From: Actinophytocola algeriensis
Lineage (GTDB): Bacteria; Actinomycetota; Actinomycetes; Mycobacteriales; Pseudonocardiaceae
DNA: 64,000 nucleotides
Direction of reading: 5' to 3'
Assembly: GCF_014203735.1 (NCBI RefSeq)
Contig: NZ_JACHJQ010000001.1
Coordinates: 607,269 to 671,268, forward strand
Below are positions 49,284 to 58,062 of the stretch, one piece after another. The notes beneath the pieces were generated by a model, which saw only the letters and a program-made list of their open reading frames with translations, did no database searches and was not told the origin of the DNA. The position numbers and the translations under genes are program-made. Positions within the stretch are counted from its first letter, which is position 1; every line of letters starts with the position of its first letter.

Positions 49284-50534
49284 CTAGGAGTTTCGTGTTG
49301 GCGGAGTGAAGCGAACCGGCAGGCTGGCGGGGCAGCGTGTCCAGGGTGAGGGCAGCAACATGACCTCGTCGGCCGGAATCGCCAACGAAACATCATGTAG
49401 CCGGTGCAGAGCGGTGTCGACCGCTATCCGTGTGATCATTCTCCCCGGCCGCTGCGCGGGACAGGCGTGCGGACCGGCGCTCCACGCGAGGTGCGAGCGG
49501 TTGCCGACCTCCAGCCACGAGTCGTCGGTGTGCACGCGCGGGTCGTTGTTCGCCGCCGAGAGGCCCAGGATCAGCGCGTCGCCGCGCTGGATGTGCGCAC
49601 CGGCCAGCTCGCAGTCCACGAGCGCGTACCTGGCGGGCATGTTCGACATCGGCGGGTCGCGCCACAGCACCTCGTCGAGCGCGTCGTCGATGCCGAGGCG
49701 ACCACCGCGCATCCGGCCCGCGAACCGGGGGTCGGTGAGCATCAGCCGCAGCGTCTGCGCGATCCACGACGTCGTGGTCTCGTAGCCGGCGGAGATCATC
49801 AGCACGATCGACTGCTGGATCTCGAAGTCGTTGTGCAGGTTGGGGTGCCGCAGGAACGCGGTGGTCAGGTCGTCGGTGGGGACGTTGCGGCGGGCGTTCA
49901 TCGTGCCCGACAGGATCCGCTCCAGGTTGTGCGCCGCGGGCTGCGAGTCCTCCGCGGAGGAGAACAGCGCGATGAGCGCGGCCCGCAGCTCGTGGCCCTG
50001 CTCGCGGCCGATGCCGAAGAACCCGGCAACGGTCAGCATCGGCACCACGGCGGCGTAGTCGGACACGAGGTCCGCCTTGCCCTGCAGCTCGAACTCTCTG
50101 ATCAGGTCGGTGCAGGTGGCGCGGATGAACCGGGCCATGCGGTGCTCGTCGAGGCTCTCCAGGCCGTCGTCGAGCGGGCCGCGCAGCCGCCGGTGCTTCT
50201 CGCCGTCGGCGAAGTAGGCGTTGTCGCGCGGGAACATCATCGGGCCGAGACCCGAGTCCGGCGCCACCACCCCGTCGGTGAACAGCCGCCAGTTGTTGGG
50301 GTCGCGGGAGAACAGCTGCTCGTTGCGCACCACCTGGCAGATCTCGTGGTGCCCCATGACGAGCCACGCCGGGATGCCCGGCTCCAGCTCGACCGGCGCC
50401 ACCGCGCCCCAGCGTTCCTGCAGCTCCCGGTACGCGACCTGCGGATCGGGCGCCGCCGTCGTCTCGATGAGCGGAGTCAGGCCGGCCATGTCCGACAGCC
50501 GCCGCCGGTGCCGTGAACTTGCTGATGTCGTCAC
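49284..50534 (-). CDS. Cytochrome P450 with non-canonical K-helix (CYP157-like)
   Basis: The GTG start at 50534 overlaps the GTPase stop (GTGA). The 416-aa protein has I-helix AGYETT and a heme region LAWSAGPHACPAQRPGR with Cys358. Two features are odd: the K-helix motif is E288-V-L-W291 in place of ExxR, and Cys358 is followed by Pro-Ala rather than Leu/Ile-Gly. CYP157 proteins of Streptomyces, also found beside conservons, are known to lack ExxR, so this is likely a family trait rather than a broken gene. Whether it is catalytic or structural is open. Confidence 0.88.
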   Translation of the reverse strand: MTTSASSRHRRRLSDMAGLTPLIETTAAPDPQVAYRELQERWGAVAPVELEPGIPAWLVMGHHEICQVVRNEQLFSRDPNNWRLFTDGVVAPDSGLGPMMFPRDNAYFADGEKHRRLRGPLDDGLESLDEHRMARFIRATCTDLIREFELQGKADLVSDYAAVVPMLTVAGFFGIGREQGHELRAALIALFSSAEDSQPAAHNLERILSGTMNARRNVPTDDLTTAFLRHPNLHNDFEIQQSIVLMISAGYETTTSWIAQTLRLMLTDPRFAGRMRGGRLGIDDALDEVLWRDPPMSNMPARYALVDCELAGAHIQRGDALILGLSAANNDPRVHTDDSWLEVGNRSHLAWSAGPHACPAQRPGRMITRIAVDTALHRLHDVSLAIPADEVMLLPSPWTRCPASLPVRFTPPTRNS

Positions 50535-51157
50535 GTGAGTGCCTTCTGCGATGCTGGGTGGTGGAGAGCGTGTTCGACGAGGGTGATCAGCGCGTGCGCG
50601 GACGACTCCTTGTTCCGGGCGTCGCACAGGACGATCGGGGTGTCCGGCAGGAGATCGAGCGCCTCGCGCAGTTGCTCGGTGGTGTACTTCGGTGCGTCCG
50701 GGAACTCGTTGACCGCCACCGCGAACGGCATCCCGGTGCGGGTCTCGAGCTGGTCGAACACCTCGAAGCTGTCCTCGACGCGCCGGGTGTCGACGATGAC
50801 CAGCGCGCCGACCGCGCCCTCCGCGAGGCCTTCCCACAGGTCCCAGAACCGGCGCTGGCCCGGCGTGCCGAACAGGTACAGCACGACCTCGGAGCTCACG
50901 GTGATGCGGCCGAAGTCCATGGCGACCGTGGTGGTCGACTTCTCGTCGAGCCCGGCGAGCGAGTCGACGCCGACGCTCGCGGACGTCATGGTCTCCTCGG
51001 TGCGCAGCGGCGCGATCTCGGAGACCGAGCCGATCAGCGTCGTCTTGCCGACCCCGAACGCGCCGACGACGAGGATCTTCACCGACTGTGCGACGGTCGG
51101 CGCGACATAACGCGTGTCGGAGCGTCCGTCCGGCCAGTCAGAGTTTGCGGAGACCAT
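50531..51157 (-). CDS. cvnD: Conservon small GTPase (CvnD-like)
   Basis: The 208-aa protein has the P-loop GAFGVGKTT at about residues 32-40, the LFGTPGQRRFWDLW switch segment and a VNEFPDAP motif in place of NKxD. This is the conservon Ras/MglA-like GTPase. Start ATG 51157 follows AAGG and overlaps the DUF742 stop by 20 bases. It should be controlled by the roadblock and DUF742 neighbours. Confidence 0.92.
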   Translation of the reverse strand: MVSANSDWPDGRSDTRYVAPTVAQSVKILVVGAFGVGKTTLIGSVSEIAPLRTEETMTSASVGVDSLAGLDEKSTTTVAMDFGRITVSSEVVLYLFGTPGQRRFWDLWEGLAEGAVGALVIVDTRRVEDSFEVFDQLETRTGMPFAVAVNEFPDAPKYTTEQLREALDLLPDTPIVLCDARNKESSAHALITLVEHALHHPASQKALT

Positions 51158-51482
51158 CTAGCACCTTCTCCAGGAGTTCAGCGGAGGGCAGGGAGTGGCG
51201 CAGCGCGGAGCGGATCGACAGGTGTCCCGTGTCGACGAGGTCCGACGCGATCACGACCACGAGGCTCACCGGCAGCCGCAGGTGCGCGGCCGCCTCGGCG
51301 AGGGAGAGCACGCCGCTGCACATGTCGAGCAGCGCTCTCTGCTCTCTGGAGGCCGACACGGGCCGCGGCGCGTCCGGGTCGACCACCAGCAACGTCTCGG
51401 GTCTGATCGTGTTGCGGGACGGGTGCGCCCGGCCGGACGTGAGGACGTAGGGCCGGATCGGGCTGTCGCGGTAGTCGTCCAT
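51138..51482 (-). CDS. cvnC: Conservon DUF742 protein (CvnC-like)
   Basis: The 114-aa protein begins MDDYRDSPIRPYVLTSGR and ends in the winged-helix-like DUF742 part (LRLPVSLVVVIASDLVDTGHLSIR). Start 51482 is chosen by the typical DUF742 N-terminus; the frame extends to 51536. It lies between the roadblock and GTPase genes. Confidence 0.92.
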   Translation of the reverse strand: MDDYRDSPIRPYVLTSGRAHPSRNTIRPETLLVVDPDAPRPVSASREQRALLDMCSGVLSLAEAAAHLRLPVSLVVVIASDLVDTGHLSIRSALRHSLPSAELLEKVLDGLRKL

Positions 51483-51495
51483 GGTCGTCCCGGGC

Positions 51496-51894
51496 TCAGC
51501 CGCCGCTGCGGGTCGGGGTCGAGAGCGTCCGCTCACCGATCACGAGTACCTGTGCCTGCATCTGTTGTGCCACCAGTGCCGGGTTGATGACCGGTTCGGT
51601 CACCACCGCGAGCCGCGACCCGTCGCCCGCGCCGCGGACGAACAGGAAGCCGCCGTCGAACTCCACCATCACCTGCCGGGGCCCGGCACCGGTGCCGAAC
51701 TCCTTGCTGATGCCCTGACCCAGCGCGGTGAGCCCGGCGCACGCGGCGGCGAGCTTGTCGGCCACGTCCGCCGGCGTGTGGTCGGTGCGGACCTTCAGCA
51801 GTCCGTCGGAGGTCAGCACGACGACATGGCGTACGCCCCGCACCGTCCTGATCAACTCCAGCATCCAGCTGTTGTCGACGGGCTGGGTCGTCAT
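51496..51894 (-). CDS. cvnB: Conservon roadblock/LC7 protein (CvnB-like)
   Basis: The 132-aa roadblock/LC7 protein has the signature WMLELIRTVRGVRHVVVLTSDGL and HTPADVADKLAAACAGL. Family members regulate GTPases as MglB-like partners. Its start overlaps the stop of the kinase-like gene (ATGA). Confidence 0.93.
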   Translation of the reverse strand: MTTQPVDNSWMLELIRTVRGVRHVVVLTSDGLLKVRTDHTPADVADKLAAACAGLTALGQGISKEFGTGAGPRQVMVEFDGGFLFVRGAGDGSRLAVVTEPVINPALVAQQMQAQVLVIGERTLSTPTRSGG

Positions 51895-53444
51895 CGAAGG
51901 TCCTCCGAGTTTTCTGCGCCGTGTGGTTGGTCGTCGTGCTTGTCCGACTGGTAGAGCTGTTCCGTGCCGTCGAGGTCCAGTTCACCGTTCGCCGCCGCGG
52001 CACCGGACAGGAAGGCGTTCATCCACTGCCCCGCCTGCTCGGGCGCCTCCTCGACGTCCCGCTCGGCCGGCCAGTCGACCTGCGGCTGCTGCGGCACCGC
52101 GTGCCCGCGCCGGGAACGGCGGCGGGGCAGGACGGGCAGTTCGCCCTCCTCGCTGGCAGGCACCAGCGGTGGTAACGGATCCGGTTCCGTCGGCAGCTCC
52201 ACCTCGCCGCTCTGGCGTTCCAGCTCCCAGACCGGCTCCGGCTCCGGCTCCCGGGGTGCGGGCGCGATGGCGTGCCGCTCCTGGCGCCGGGCGAGCGCGT
52301 GCGTCCCGGCGGCGACCATGCCGGACGGCGCGACGGCCTCGGTCAGGTCGGTCGGCACCAGCACGATCGCACGCAGACCGCCGTAGACGGACTCGGTGAC
52401 GTCGACGCGGAACCCGTGGCGCCGCACGTAGGCGCCGACCACCGGCAACCCGGTCTGCGGGATCTCGCCGAGGTCGGCGAGCCCGACGGGCCTGCGCCCG
52501 GACGCGATCTCCCTGGCCTGCTCCAGCCGCTTGTCGTCGAGGCCGACACCGCCGTCGTCGATCTCGATCACCGCACCGCGCTGCACCTGCCGCAGCGTCA
52601 CGAGGACCTGCGTGGTGGGCGGGGAGGACTGGGTCGCGTTGGCCAGCAGCTCGGCCACCACGTGGATCAGCGGTTCGACGACCCGCGCCGACACCGCGAC
52701 CGCGGGGTCGCCGGAGACCTCGACGCGCTGGTAGGCGGTGATGCGCCCGGCGGCGCCACGCACGACGTCCGCGAGCGGCAGCGGCTCGTGCCACTGCTGA
52801 CCGGGCCATTCGCCACAGAGAGCGGCGAGGGTCTGGGCGTTGCGGGCCTGCTGGGCGGCCGCGTGGTCGATGCGCATGCTGGTGTGGAGGACGTCCGGGT
52901 CGGTGGGGTGCGCCTGCACCATCCGGGCCGCTTCCTCCTGGATGCGGTGCGCGGAGGCCTGGACCTTCCGTCCCAGCGCGACGACGGCCGCGGCCACGGC
53001 GTCCTGCCTGGCCAGCTGGTCGTCCCGGAGGCGGCCGAAGTGGACGGCCGCCGCGGCGAGCATGTGCGCGGAGACGTCGTCCGCCGTCAGGTCGGGCAAC
53101 GGCGGCGCGTTCATCCCGTTCACCACGGACGGGAGCTGGTGCTCGACGAGGGTCTCGAGCGCGATGTAACGCGTCTCGGCGAGTGCGGCGAGGTTGTGGT
53201 TCTCGTCGTCGAGCCGGTGCAGCTCGTCGATGTGCTCCCGCCCGGCCCGCGCCGTACGAGCGGCCCCGGCGGCCACGACCCCGATCGCGATCGCCCCCAC
53301 GGCGAGCCACACGACAACCCAGATCGGCGACTCGAGCTCGCGAAAGATCAGCGGCGATACGGCGACGTAACCGGCGACACCGGCGATGCAGGTCCACGGG
53401 CCCGCGTATCGCGGCGATGACGACACGGGCGATGAGACTGTCAT
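51891..53444 (-). CDS. cvnA: Conservon sensor kinase-like protein (CvnA-like)
   Basis: The start ATG 53444 follows AAGG at suitable spacing; GTG 53450 is possible. The protein (517 aa) has two N-terminal membrane segments (about 18-60), a coiled, nitrate-sensor-like region and a C-terminal HATPase domain (about 225-350) with VVAELLANATQSSPP and IEIDDGGVGLDD. The C-terminal 150 residues are Pro/Glu-rich, probably disordered. CvnA proteins look like histidine kinases but lack a clear phosphoacceptor histidine; I cannot place one here. It is the first gene of the conservon. Confidence 0.9.
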   Translation of the reverse strand: MTVSSPVSSSPRYAGPWTCIAGVAGYVAVSPLIFRELESPIWVVVWLAVGAIAIGVVAAGAARTARAGREHIDELHRLDDENHNLAALAETRYIALETLVEHQLPSVVNGMNAPPLPDLTADDVSAHMLAAAAVHFGRLRDDQLARQDAVAAAVVALGRKVQASAHRIQEEAARMVQAHPTDPDVLHTSMRIDHAAAQQARNAQTLAALCGEWPGQQWHEPLPLADVVRGAAGRITAYQRVEVSGDPAVAVSARVVEPLIHVVAELLANATQSSPPTTQVLVTLRQVQRGAVIEIDDGGVGLDDKRLEQAREIASGRRPVGLADLGEIPQTGLPVVGAYVRRHGFRVDVTESVYGGLRAIVLVPTDLTEAVAPSGMVAAGTHALARRQERHAIAPAPREPEPEPVWELERQSGEVELPTEPDPLPPLVPASEEGELPVLPRRRSRRGHAVPQQPQVDWPAERDVEEAPEQAGQWMNAFLSGAAAANGELDLDGTEQLYQSDKHDDQPHGAENSEDLR

Positions 53445-53910
53445 GATCACCTTATGGTCGAGATTCGGGGGGACCGTGCTGCCCGTTGTCGGCGCTCACC
53501 CACAGCACCGCACCGTAAGCAGCGAGACACGAGGCTATCTCAAGGGTCAAGGTCGGACATTCACTGGATAGGCTGAATTCGTTGTGTTAACGGGAAATTA
53601 TGGTTTCCCTGGTAGAGGTTGTGACCTGCGGTTATCTCTATCGGATGAGGCGGCGTCCGTGTGGGTGACTACGCATTCGGGTGGCGTTGTTCACGTCCCG
53701 ACCTCGCTGTGTGACGGCGCCTGCGGCCGCTTCCGGCCGTGCCGCATTCGTCTTCTCGTGGTCGTTGTCGTCGCCGGAGGTTCTGCTCGGTGTGGTTTGT
53801 CCTCGCCGGACGGGCCTCCTCGCCGGAGGGGCAGCCTCGGGTGGGGTGTGGGGCTGGCGCCCCCGCGCGCCTTCCGCGCCTTTCACGGCCAATCCGGAGC
53901 GGGGTGGCTG
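53445..53910. other. Gene-free region upstream of the conservon
   Basis: No credible gene is seen in these 466 bases. An A+T-richer patch at about 53540-53640 probably holds the conservon promoter on the minus strand; I cannot fix its boxes. The other end carries repeat copy B (53781-53885), just beyond the stop of the nSTAND-WD40 gene. Confidence 0.4.
53781..53885. repeat. Dispersed intergenic repeat, copy B
   Basis: Shares the TTTGTCCTCGCCGGA block, CAGCCTCGGG and the GCGCCCCCGC / GCGCCTT blocks with copy A at 47881-48011. The right arm of copy A's hairpin is absent here, so this copy is degenerate. Confidence 0.6.
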
Positions 53911-56900
53911 TCAGGCGCACACCGGCTCGTAGGGCACGCCCGGCAGGTATCGCTCCCACACGTCCTCGGTGATCCGGGGCTGTGCCACCGCGCACACGCG
54001 CCGTTCGACCAGGTCCACGCTCACGTCCCACACGTGCAGGGCCCCGTCGGTGCCGGTCACCGCGAACGCGCCGCCGTCCGGGCTGAACGCGACCGCCGCG
54101 ACCGTCCGGCTGTGCGCGCTGTGCAGGGTCGCGATCTCCTCGGGTTGTCGCGGGTCGGACACGTCCCACAGCTTGGGTGTGGACCCGGTCGCCGTCACCA
54201 GGGTCCTGCCGTCGGGGGAGAACGCCGCCGCCTTCGTCAGGCCCGCCGGGAACTTGCCGAGTACCTTCGGTTCCCCCAGGTCGGACACGTCCCACAGCCA
54301 GCCGACGCCGTCGCGGGCCAGCGCCGCCAGGACCGTGCCGTCGGGGCTCAGGGCCATCCCCGTCCACATCCGCGACAGCAGCTTCGTCGGTTCCGGGCGG
54401 GTGGAGTCGGTGAGGTCCCACAGTGTGAGGTCGTGGCCGAGTGTCGCCAGGACACCGCCGCCGAAGGCCGCCGCCCGGCTGCCGGCCGCCGGTAGTTCTG
54501 ACAGGGGCGCATCGAGGTCGGTCATCGACCACAGCTTCGGGTAGCCGTTCTCATACAGGGTGACCAGGAACCGCCCGTCGCCGCTCAGTGCCGAACCGGC
54601 GGCGACGCCGACGTTCCCGCTCTGACGCGGCTGCCCCGGGTCGCTGACGTCCCACACCGAACCACCCGTCGCGAGGAGGCCGGGGGCCAGCGCCGGTGCC
54701 GGCCCGGTGACCGTGCCCGCCGCCCGGGGCGCGTGCCGGTTCCGCATGTCGAACAGCCGGACGGTCCCGTCGCCGCCGGTCGCCAGTACCGGGCCCTGCC
54801 ACGCGAGCGCACCGCCGCCGTCCCGGCCCGCGGCCACCTCGGCGATGTCGACGAGCCGCACGGTCCCGTCGCGGCTCGACGTGATCAGCGTCCGGCCGTC
54901 GGGCGTGAACCGGACGCCGGTGCCCGCGTCGGTGTGCCCGGTCAGCGCCACCACCTGCCGCCGCTCCGACACGTCCCACACCGTCGTCGACTGGTCGTCG
55001 CCCGTCGCCGCCAGCAACGCGCTGTCCGGGCTGAACGCGACGTCCCGCACCGCGCCGCGCACCGCCATGCTCGCGACCGGCAGCCGGTCCGCGACCCGCC
55101 ACACGGTGACCGTCCCGTCCTCGCCCGCCGTCGCGACGAACACGCCGTCGGGGCTGAACGTCGCCGCGAGCACGGGCGTGCGGTCCCCGTCCAGCACCAC
55201 GGGCGCGTCGTCCGGGGCACCGACCGCCCACAGCCGGACCCGGTGGCCGCCGTTGGTGGTCACCACCGTCGCGCCGTCCGGGCTGAACGCGACCGAGGTC
55301 ACCGGCTCGGTGCCGCCGCGCAGCGTGCCGAGCCTGCGCGGCGCGGCGCGGTCCGAGATGTCGTACAGGCGCACGTCGTTCTCCTTCGACAGGGCGAGCG
55401 TCCTGCCGTCCTGGCTGAGCGCGACGAGCGCCGGTGCGAGCGTGGGGAGGTTGTCCTTGCCGACGGGCGCGATCCGCTTCGGCCGCGGTCGCGCCGTGAG
55501 ATCCCACAGGTACGCACCGGCCGGGGTGCCGGTCACCGCGACCCTGCCGTCGGCGGACAGCACCGTGGACGTGGCGCTTTCCTGCAGGACGGCCAGGTCA
55601 CGCGGGTGGGTCGGGTCGCTGATGTCCCACACGCGGGTCGCGTCGTCGCCCGCCGTGGCCAGCACGTCGCCGTTGACCGCGACCGCGTGCACCGCGCCCG
55701 TGTGCGCGGTCAGCCTCGCCGCGTACGGCTCCGCGAACAGCTCCAGCACCGCGTTCCTGCTGGCCGCGGTCGGGTCGAGGCGGTGCGCGGCGATCGTGAG
55801 CTGCATGGCCAGCGCCGGGTCGGTCGCCAGCAGCCCGGCCGCCTCCCGCAACGCGCTCTGCGCCGCCGCCGCGTCGCGCTGCCGGTCCGCCGTCAGGTCC
55901 GACCGCACCGCGTACGCCAGTGCGCCGGTCGCCAGGACCACCAGCACGGACAACAGCGCGAACCCGGCCCGCAGCCGCCGGACCCGGCGCAGCTCACCGG
56001 TGCGCGCGGCGACGCTGGCCCGCAAGAAGTCCCGCTCGCCCGCCGTGGTCACGGGGGTGTCGGCGGCCAGTGCCGTGTCGAGCCGGACCCCTCGGTAGAG
56101 CGCGCCGGGGTCGCGGCCGAGCGACTCCCACGTGGTCGTGGCCTCGGCCAGCTCCCGGTGCACCCGCAGGCGGTCGCCGTCCTCGGCGAGCCACGCGCAG
56201 AGCCTCGGCCAGCGCTCCCGCAGCGACTGGCCCGCGAGCCGCAGGTGGTCCCGGTCGGCGACCACGACCCTGGCCCGCACCAGTGCGTCGAGCACCGCGG
56301 CGGCGTCGGCGTCGAGATCGTCGCGGCGCAGCCCCCTGGTCGTCGCCAGCCTCGGCAGCAGGTGCCTGGCGATCCGCTGCCCTTCGGTGTCGAGCGCGGT
56401 GAACACGGCTTCCGCCGCCTCCGCGATCAGCCGGGGGATGTCGCCCGCCGCCTCGTAGCTCGCGACGGTGAGCGTGGTGCCCCGGCGCCGTCGCCACGCC
56501 TCGAGCAGCGCCTGCTGCAGGAACGGGAGCGTGCCGGGGCCGCCGGTGTCGGCGATCAGCCGGACCAGCAGCGTGGTCTCGACCCGGCAGCCCGCCTCCG
56601 CGGCGGGTTCGGTGATCGCCTCCCGCAGCCCGTCCGCGGTCATCGGTCCGACGTGCAGCTGCTCGTCCTGTATCGCCGGGGGGAGACGGTCGGCGAAGTC
56701 GGCGCGGACGGCGAGCACGACCCGCACCCGGCTCGTCGCCGTGGTCGCGGCGTGGACGAGCGCCGCGACGAAGTGCTCGGCGCCGTCAGTGATGTCGCCG
56801 GCCAGGGCCTCCTCGAACCGGTCGACCACCAGGACCAGGTCGCCGGGCCGGTCGGCAAACGCTTGCCGCACCCGCAGGTGGAGGTTCTCCGGTGCCTCGG

Positions 56901-57483
56901 TCAGCTCGCGGTACAGCTCGCCGGGCGGCACGCCGACGACGTCCGCGAGCCGGATCGCGCACTCCTCCATCGGCCGCGGTCCTGGCGTCATCACCACGTG
57001 GTCGGACAGCGCGGGCAGCAGCCCGGCCCGCAGCAGCGACGACTTGCCGCTGCCCGAGGCGCCCACGACCGCGGTCAGCCGCCGTTCCCGCACCCGCGCG
57101 GTCAGCTCGGCGACCAGGTCCGCGCGCCCGGCGAACAGCGCCGGGTCGTCGATCGCGGCGAACCCGGAGTACGGGGCGTCCTCGTCCGGCAGGGCCACCG
57201 GCTTCGCCGGGTCCTTGGCCTGCGCGGCGGACACGGCACGCCAGCGCTGCTCCCACACCGCGGTGTCGCCGTCGCACGCGCGGACGTAGGCGAGCGCGAC
57301 GGGCAGGCTCGGCAGCTTGCGCCCGCTCGCCGCCTCCGACAACGCGGCCGCCGAGTAGTGCGCCCGCGCGCTCAACTGCCGATATGTCGGAGTTCCCGCG
57401 TCCTCGCGCAACGTCCGCAGGTCTGCTGCGAAGCGGGTGAGCGCGTCTTCGGCAGGCCCCAACGGGTTCTCACGTCGCGGCAC
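53911..57483 (-). CDS. XRE-nSTAND1 NTPase-transmembrane-WD40 protein
   Basis: The protein has 1190 aa from GTG 57483, which follows GGGGGTGG; ATG 57507 (1198 aa) lacks an RBS and overlaps a repeat box. An XRE-like HTH (about 15-70: TYRQLSARAHYSAAALSEAASG) is followed by an nSTAND1 NTPase (about 110-480) with P-loop GASGSGKSSLLRAGLLPAL and LVVDRFEEA. Then comes a membrane helix (about 505-525) and a WD40 propeller region (about 580-1170) with repeated SPDG...VWDVSD blades. STAND proteins act as ligand-triggered molecular switches. The target is unknown; the HTH suggests DNA binding. Homologues are multi-copy in actinomycetes. Confidence 0.9.
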   Translation of the reverse strand: MPRRENPLGPAEDALTRFAADLRTLREDAGTPTYRQLSARAHYSAAALSEAASGRKLPSLPVALAYVRACDGDTAVWEQRWRAVSAAQAKDPAKPVALPDEDAPYSGFAAIDDPALFAGRADLVAELTARVRERRLTAVVGASGSGKSSLLRAGLLPALSDHVVMTPGPRPMEECAIRLADVVGVPPGELYRELTEAPENLHLRVRQAFADRPGDLVLVVDRFEEALAGDITDGAEHFVAALVHAATTATSRVRVVLAVRADFADRLPPAIQDEQLHVGPMTADGLREAITEPAAEAGCRVETTLLVRLIADTGGPGTLPFLQQALLEAWRRRRGTTLTVASYEAAGDIPRLIAEAAEAVFTALDTEGQRIARHLLPRLATTRGLRRDDLDADAAAVLDALVRARVVVADRDHLRLAGQSLRERWPRLCAWLAEDGDRLRVHRELAEATTTWESLGRDPGALYRGVRLDTALAADTPVTTAGERDFLRASVAARTGELRRVRRLRAGFALLSVLVVLATGALAYAVRSDLTADRQRDAAAAQSALREAAGLLATDPALAMQLTIAAHRLDPTAASRNAVLELFAEPYAARLTAHTGAVHAVAVNGDVLATAGDDATRVWDISDPTHPRDLAVLQESATSTVLSADGRVAVTGTPAGAYLWDLTARPRPKRIAPVGKDNLPTLAPALVALSQDGRTLALSKENDVRLYDISDRAAPRRLGTLRGGTEPVTSVAFSPDGATVVTTNGGHRVRLWAVGAPDDAPVVLDGDRTPVLAATFSPDGVFVATAGEDGTVTVWRVADRLPVASMAVRGAVRDVAFSPDSALLAATGDDQSTTVWDVSERRQVVALTGHTDAGTGVRFTPDGRTLITSSRDGTVRLVDIAEVAAGRDGGGALAWQGPVLATGGDGTVRLFDMRNRHAPRAAGTVTGPAPALAPGLLATGGSVWDVSDPGQPRQSGNVGVAAGSALSGDGRFLVTLYENGYPKLWSMTDLDAPLSELPAAGSRAAAFGGGVLATLGHDLTLWDLTDSTRPEPTKLLSRMWTGMALSPDGTVLAALARDGVGWLWDVSDLGEPKVLGKFPAGLTKAAAFSPDGRTLVTATGSTPKLWDVSDPRQPEEIATLHSAHSRTVAAVAFSPDGGAFAVTGTDGALHVWDVSVDLVERRVCAVAQPRITEDVWERYLPGVPYEPVCA

Positions 57484-57506
57484 CGCACCACCCCCAAGCG
57501 CACCCA

Positions 57507-57553
57507 TTGTTCAGAGTGCGTTGTTCAAAGTCCAACGTCAGGACACTGAACAA
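57507..57553. promoter_or_regulatory. Three TTGTTCA boxes upstream of the nSTAND gene
   Basis: Two direct copies, TTGTTCAGAG (57507-57516) and TTGTTCAAAG (57521-57530), start 14 bases apart, and an inverted copy CTGAACAA lies at 57546-57553. A set of boxes like this suggests a binding site, possibly for the protein's own HTH domain. Confidence 0.45.
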
Positions 57554-57576
57554 CCCGGATGCTCTACAAATCCGGG
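57554..57576. other. Small hairpin in divergent region
   Basis: CCCGGAT (57554-57560) pairs with ATCCGGG (57570-57576) around a 9-base loop. It stands just before the larger hairpin at 57614 and may be part of the same structured leader. Confidence 0.35.
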
Positions 57577-57613
57577 CCAGGGCGTGAATGCCCACCACCG
57601 GGGGAAGGGGGAG

Positions 57614-57650
57614 CGGCGTCCTGCCCGGCTTGGGGGCGGGCAGGACGCCG
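57614..57650 (+). terminator. Strong terminator-like hairpin between divergent genes
   Basis: A perfect 14-bp G+C stem (57614-57627 with 57637-57650) closes a 9-base loop. No annotated gene ends here: the nSTAND gene starts to its left and the DUF3311 gene to its right. It may be an attenuator in the DUF3311/symporter leader or the end of an unrecognised small RNA. Confidence 0.55.
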
Positions 57651-57780
57651 TCATCCTCGGCGCAGCCGGGCCGACCACCTCGTATAACACTGCGGAAACG
57701 CATGCTGGCCGTTCGTGATCATCGGATCTATCGTATGCCGCACTGTCGTCGGTCACGCCAAACAACGAGGTAGGGCCCCT

Positions 57781-58062
57781 ATGTCGTCCGACAAGCCGGG
57801 AGGACGGACCACCGGGCTGGTGTTCAGCCCGTGGAACCTGCTGCTCCTGATCCCCTTCATCGTCCTGTTCACCCCGATCTACAACCGCAGGTCGCCCGAG
57901 TTGTTCGGGATGCCGTTCTTCTACTGGTTCCAGTTCGCGGTGATCATCGTCGGCGTGCTGTCCACGATCACCGTGTACCGGATGACGAGGAACAAGCCCG
58001 TGCGCCCGGCCGCCGGTGCGGCCCCGGACGTCGACCGGCTCGACGAGGGGAGCGCCGAGTAA
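57781..58062 (+). CDS. DUF3311-family small membrane protein
   Basis: The 93-aa protein has two membrane helices (about 17-33: WNLLLLIPFIVLFTPIYN; 45-65: YWFQFAVIIVGVLSTITVY). DUF3311 proteins precede sodium:solute symporters and probably act as small accessory subunits. The stop overlaps the symporter start (TAATG). ATG 57781 is chosen as the family start. Confidence 0.88.
   Translation: MSSDKPGGRTTGLVFSPWNLLLLIPFIVLFTPIYNRRSPELFGMPFFYWFQFAVIIVGVLSTITVYRMTRNKPVRPAAGAAPDVDRLDEGSAE

Noticed and set aside
53584-54495. Plus-strand open frame opposite the end of the WD40 gene
   Set aside because: The minus strand encodes WD40 repeats to the stop codon, and the plus frame runs through a dispersed repeat with no motif.
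57554-57650. Riboswitch for the symporter
   Set aside because: The two hairpins match no riboswitch fold that I can recognise; only structured leader or terminator is claimed.
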